The notes beneath the pieces are model-generated. The model had not been told where the DNA came from. It saw only the letters and a list, made by a program, of their open reading frames with translations, and ran no database searches. From Tretioscincus oriximinensis (taxonomy: Eukaryota > Chordata > Lepidosauria > Squamata > Gymnophthalmidae), in assembly GCA_022410635.1 (NCBI GenBank), contig JAJVDF010000500.1, forward strand, positions 372,001 to 436,000: a stretch of DNA of 64,000 bases, read 5' to 3'. Positions 60,351 to 64,000 of the stretch are shown here, one piece after another. Position numbers and translations under genes: made by a program. Within the stretch, counting starts at the first letter, position 1. Every line of letters begins with the position of its first letter.

Positions 60351-61155
60351 CAAAAGTAGGGAAAATTGTTATATAGCTTTATTCTAGAATATCCAAATAT
60401 TGCAGAATAGGTGAGCGATGTCTGGATATAGTGACACTTTTAAACTGATGTGTGTCCCAGATGTGGAGAATACCTTAAATGTATCACTAGACGTTCTTGC
60501 TTTACACAACCCACTTTTAAATTCAATATTAATTTATGACAATATAAGTATCAAAAGTGAAAAAGCACTGTGCAGATTCTATGGGTCATCTTAATATATC
60601 TCAATATTGCCTGTTAATCTCTCCTCTTAAATAATTTGCCTTTTTCAATTGTCCCTGGCAGCCCGCTCATTGGGCTATATCCAGTGGAAAGGCCTGTAGC
60701 ATTCGCAGTACAGGTTTCAACCAAATCAAAAATGCTGGGATCTATGGTTTTTCATACATGGGTGCTAGATGTCATCCAGTATCAAGCAGCCAGGGAGAGC
60801 CAAATCAGCTGTAGCTGTTGGTAAGAATAGCAGGACTGTGAAATGTCTAAAGCTGGCCCACTCGCAAATGACAATCAGTGATTGTAAAGGTGGCTGGCAA
60901 CTAGGAAGCTTTTTCTCCTACATCTCCCTCACTGTGGCTCCATGTTTCGTGCAGCCAGCCACCCCACAACAGCCCAGAGGCTTCTCCTTCCTCTTTCATG
61001 GCCATCACTGCTTGGGACTAAGGCAGCTTTCCACCCCTTCTGCCCATAGGGGGTGGAGGAAGACCTGCAACCAGTTAAATTAAAAATGGTATTGTTAAGC
61101 CATGAGTTGTTCCAACTCTTTGAAACATTTTTCATTGTTTAAATATGACTTGCAG

Positions 61156-61272
61156 CTCATGCACTTCCAATGTTCCGTGAACCACGGCAGAGGAGCACAA
61201 GGAAGCAATTGGAAAAGGATAGACTGGATCCTTTGAAATCTCACAAACCGGAACCTCCAGTAGCAGGGCCAG
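61156..61272 (+). CDS. WDR70: WDR70 internal coding exon (seventh)
   Basis: A 117-bp exon with acceptor ttgcag and donor gtaaca. Two bases complete a proline codon. It then reads HALPMFREPRQRSTRKQ and LEKDRLDPLKSHKPEPPVAGP, leaving one base of a glycine codon. This charged, arginine- and lysine-rich, proline-rich stretch belongs to the C-terminal tail. The donor is weak (CCAG/gtaaca). An L1-like LINE has inserted 48 bp downstream in the next intron. Confidence 0.94.
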
Positions 61273-62446
61273 GTAACATGAATATCTACGTGTTGTAAAC
61301 AAGATATAGCTAATGCCATTGAATATTCATTTGCAGAGCATTTGAAGGAGTAATCAGGAAAAGCCTTAACACTTGTGTGATCAACTGTTAACGGTAAAAG
61401 ATGAAATTGCAGAAGAAAAAAACAGTATAGGAGAGAGAATTTTTATAGGACAAACAAGAAGATGTTGATGTAATCAATAGCTTAAAGAAAGAGGAGGTTA
61501 ACAATATAAAAGAAGCCAGGAAAAAAATCCACAGATGGCATAGAACACCCAGCCAACTAACCCATTTTGTTAGGAATATAAGTAATAACTGCTGGCATGG
61601 TTGCAGACTTAGAGGCTCATACAACCAGTACAAATATTTTGGAAAAAGGTAGAAAAAGAGATTAGCATCATCTTTAACACCCAAATAAATATCACAAATA
61701 AGATGGCAGCCTTGCACAGAGACTTAGGGGCGATCCCATCTTTTCAAACAAGGAAGGTATTACAAGACTTAATATCATGTGTCCAGATAGTCTTGACAGG
61801 GTGGAAAGATGCTACTAAATGGGAGTTGTGGAAGTAGTGCAACTATATTCTTGATGGCTGTGTGATTTTAATAAATTGTAGGTTATATAATCAAGGAAAT
61901 ATTGACAGAATAAGACTCTGCAAGGAAAAGTGGAAGAAAGTAAGAACATATTTAGAAAGTTCTTTAAGAGAAGGAGCAAAGAAACTAAAAATAAGTTTAA
62001 TTTTTCAATTGTAAGATAAGTTAGTCGCAAGATACCCCTTATGTGGAAGGTTCAAGGGAGAAAAGAGGTTTGCAGGAGAGAGATAAGCAAAAGATAGATG
62101 AGGTTTCCTTTTGTATAATATATATAGTTATTGTAAAGAAAGATTACTGTATAAGTACTTCATCTTTTTTGTACATATATATATGTATATGTAAAATTTA
62201 ATGAAACCTAATCAACAATAAACAATCTAAAAAAAGAATATTCATTTGCAGAAGTAAAACTTACAGAAGTGATTTACCAAAAATGCATAATAACTATTAC
62301 AATTTTTAAAATGCTGATTTTACAGCTAAAATGAAAGGTCTAATTTGTGTGAACATTTTTAAGTCTTCTTTTATTACTTCCCCTTTTCTGTTGCCTTAAT
62401 TTTTTCCTTACCATGTTGCACATCTGTTCATTCTCTCCTGTACTAG
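61273..62446 (+). other. WDR70 intron, 1.2 kb
   Basis: Donor gtaaca to acceptor actag. About 900 bp of it is one L1-like insertion; the intron without it would be about 260 bp. Confidence 0.88.
61338..62235 (+). mobile_element. L1-like LINE, 5'-truncated, with a 17-bp target duplication
   Basis: Flanked by two identical 17-mers, gaatattcatttgcaga (61321-61337 and 62236-62252). It ends in a short A run (aaaaaaa) after aatcaacaataaacaatct. These are the marks of target-primed reverse transcription. The coding part is the end of ORF2: RWHRTPSQLTHFVRNISNNC and WHGC. After a one-base frameshift comes FWKKVEKEISIIFN, then GWKDATKWELWK. There is one in-frame TAG, and the frame then runs to IFQL and a stop near 62010. 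The 3' untranslated part is 62013-62228. Confidence 0.92.
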
Positions 62447-62609
62447 GTCGTGGTGGTCGTGTCGGAACACACGGTGGGACCCTGTCTTCCTACATAGTCA
62501 AGAATATTGCGCTCGATAAGACTGATGATAGCAACCCTCGGGAGGCTATTTTACGACATGCCAAGGAAGCAGAGGAGAACCCATATTGGGTTGCTCCAGC
62601 ATATTCTAA
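62447..62609 (+). CDS. WDR70: WDR70 internal coding exon (eighth, last in window)
   Basis: A 163-bp exon with acceptor actag and donor gtaagg. Two bases complete the glycine codon. It then reads RGGRVGTHGGTLSSYIVKN, IALDKTDDSNPREAILRHAK and EAEENPYWVAPAYS, leaving two bases of a lysine codon. The RGGRVGTHGG run and the PREAILRHAKEAEENPYW segment are hallmarks of the WDR70 C-terminus. An unspliced frame would read AAG and then TAA, a false stop created by the donor. About 30 further residues and the true stop should lie in a terminal exon beyond 64000. I looked through 62610-64000 and did not find it. Confidence 0.95.
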
Positions 62610-63224
62610 GTAAGGAAGTTTTTAAGGCAGGGGTGGGACACCCCTCCCCCCCTCACAAAAGTAATTAAGTCTTAAAGCCCTGGTGAGCCTGAACATAAAA
62701 CAATCCCATTCCCTGCCTTTTTTGGATTGATGCCACTAATGAAGAAAACTGATAGGATGTTATCTTTTGTTTTTGTTTTCCAAGACAACAAAGTTTGCAC
62801 TTTGGAATGCTACAAAAAATTATTTCTTTTAAAGAAAAGTTTGCTTTGTTTTTTTTAATACACTTAAGTGTTTTACATACTTTCTGTACAAACATTTATT
62901 TAGTTTTATAGCTACAAGGTTATTACAGATGTTAGCACAATCAATTTTCCTCCCTAAAACGTTGCATTATAAAGATCATAGCCACTGGATGATTTTTATA
63001 GTAGCATGAATTAATAGTGGTGCTGATTTGCTGCTTGTAAATCATTGCTTCCTTAAGCAAATGCTCTGTGGCCTCTTTGTAAAAATAACCAGGAATACAA
63101 AGGATTAGTTTTGGTCACTGGTGAATATCAGTTGTTCTGTACTAATAAATAACATTGAGAAATTGCTCAGATTATGTTGTCTATCATACTGCTGCAAAAA
63201 GAACTAACTCAACCATTCCAGAGG

Positions 63225-63515
63225 AATTAGTGACAGCAATCAGCCTTGATGGCTTTAAGGAGGGCTGAGGAAAAATCATGGAATCAAGGTGTATCATTGG
63301 CTACCAGAATTGATGCCTCGATACAATCCGAAGTTTCGACTGTTATTCAGGATGTCTCTACTGGCTATCAAGAACAGGTGAAGGTTTTGCCTTCATTTGC
63401 GGCTTGAGAATCCCTAGAAGTAGTTGCTAGGCTATTGCCCAAATCCAGTATGCTGGATTTGATGAGCTGCAGCCTGATCCAGCAGGACCCATCTTACCTT
63501 CTTATGTTCTTGTCA
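63225..63515 (+). repeat. CR1/L3-type LINE 3' end, diverged
   Basis: ctatcaagaacaggtgaagg, cttgagaatccctagaagtag, gctgcagcctgatccagcagg, ending cttcttatgttcttg. Confidence 0.75.
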
Positions 63516-63739
63516 TGTATTCATTGTGGAGGTAGTTGTGCTTGGTCTGTTCTCACTAGTGCCAGGAACACCCAGCAGGATTCTTTCTTGTGGAAATGAG
63601 AGAAAGAAATGAATCAGTAAACCAGTCCGGTGTGCAAGGATGCAACAATTTGGGCTGGTCAAAATTCAGCATTCAGCCACGTTTTCCCAAGGTCAAAGCT
63701 ATAAGAAGGCATCACTGATGTTTAGAGACTGACAATATG

Positions 63740-63795
63740 AGACAAGTTCCTGAGACCTTCAGATATAGGGCGGGATATAAATGTTAATAAAAAAA
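63740..63795 (+). repeat. L2-type LINE tail
   Basis: ctgagaccttcagatatagggcgggatataaatgttaataa. Confidence 0.7.
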
Positions 63796-64000
63796 TAAGT
63801 GTCCAACTGTTTGGAGAGGGTAATCACACTTTGGCTTAACCCTCATCAGTACTGGTGAAAATTCACATAGCCTCTTACTTGTTTCAATTCCTGCAGGCGG
63901 ATCATATATGATGTATGACTAATTTTATATGCTTATTCACACACTTTATGTATATTTTAGAATTTCCTTATTATTTGTATTTACATTCTTTGGCAACTTG

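Larger units (their letters stand above)
58590..61155 (+). other. WDR70 intron, 2.6 kb
   Basis: Donor gtaagt to acceptor ttgcag. It contains a Tc1-like terminus at 58876-58940 and an L2 tail near 60252-60350. Nothing else recognised. Confidence 0.8.
62610..64000 (+). other. WDR70 intron (partial), downstream of last exon in window
   Basis: Starts at donor gtaagg and runs off the window. It contains a G-run/C-run hairpin at 62626-62650, an L3 tail (63225-63515) and an L2 tail (63740-63795). The terminal WDR70 exon was not found. Confidence 0.8.

Noticed and set aside
60636..61083. Open frames of 62 and 104 codons just upstream of exon 61156-61272
   Set aside because: No similarity that I recognise and no in-phase splice sites; the flanking exons already join in phase.

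Overview
This is vertebrate, probably squamate (lizard or snake), genomic DNA. It is AT-rich, almost entirely intron and repeat, and has one spliced protein gene on the + strand. The squamate guess rests on the repeat mix: many CR1/L3-type and L2-type LINE tails, L1-like LINEs, tRNA-head SINEs, hAT and Tc1/mariner miniature elements, and a chromodomain Ty3/gypsy retrotransposon. It is an inference, not a species call.

The gene is WDR70 (WD-repeat protein 70). Eight consecutive coding exons were found by reading across splice sites: 10877-11051, 24545-24644, 31217-31301, 33618-33756, 56825-56925, 58510-58589, 61156-61272 and 62447-62609. All have AG acceptors and GT donors, all phases agree, and together they give 960 coding bases (320 codons). 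They cover the later WD repeats and most of the basic C-terminal tail. The 5' exons and the terminal exon lie outside the window.

Layout: 1-10876 is the upstream intron, with a near-perfect 251-bp inverted repeat (1748-2344) and a decayed Ty3/gypsy chromovirus-type element (3374-8305, minus strand). Introns of 13.5, 6.6, 2.3, 23.1, 1.6, 2.6 and 1.2 kb follow. They hold nested transposons with readable target-site duplications: an L1-like LINE inside an L3 copy (17.9-19.3 kb), a 554-bp hAT-like foldback inside an L3 copy (26.2-26.7 kb), a 192-bp hAT miniature element (41.7 kb), a solo LTR inside an L3 copy (52.8 kb), and an L1-like LINE with a 17-bp duplication (61.3-62.2 kb). The sequence after 62609 is the next intron.

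I see no CRISPR, operon, prokaryotic system or second cellular gene. The most unusual material is the long inverted repeat and its relatives, which carry a hammerhead-ribozyme-like core, and the repeated interruption of L3 copies at one homologous spot. Most long open frames outside the WDR70 exons and the transposon proteins are chance frames.
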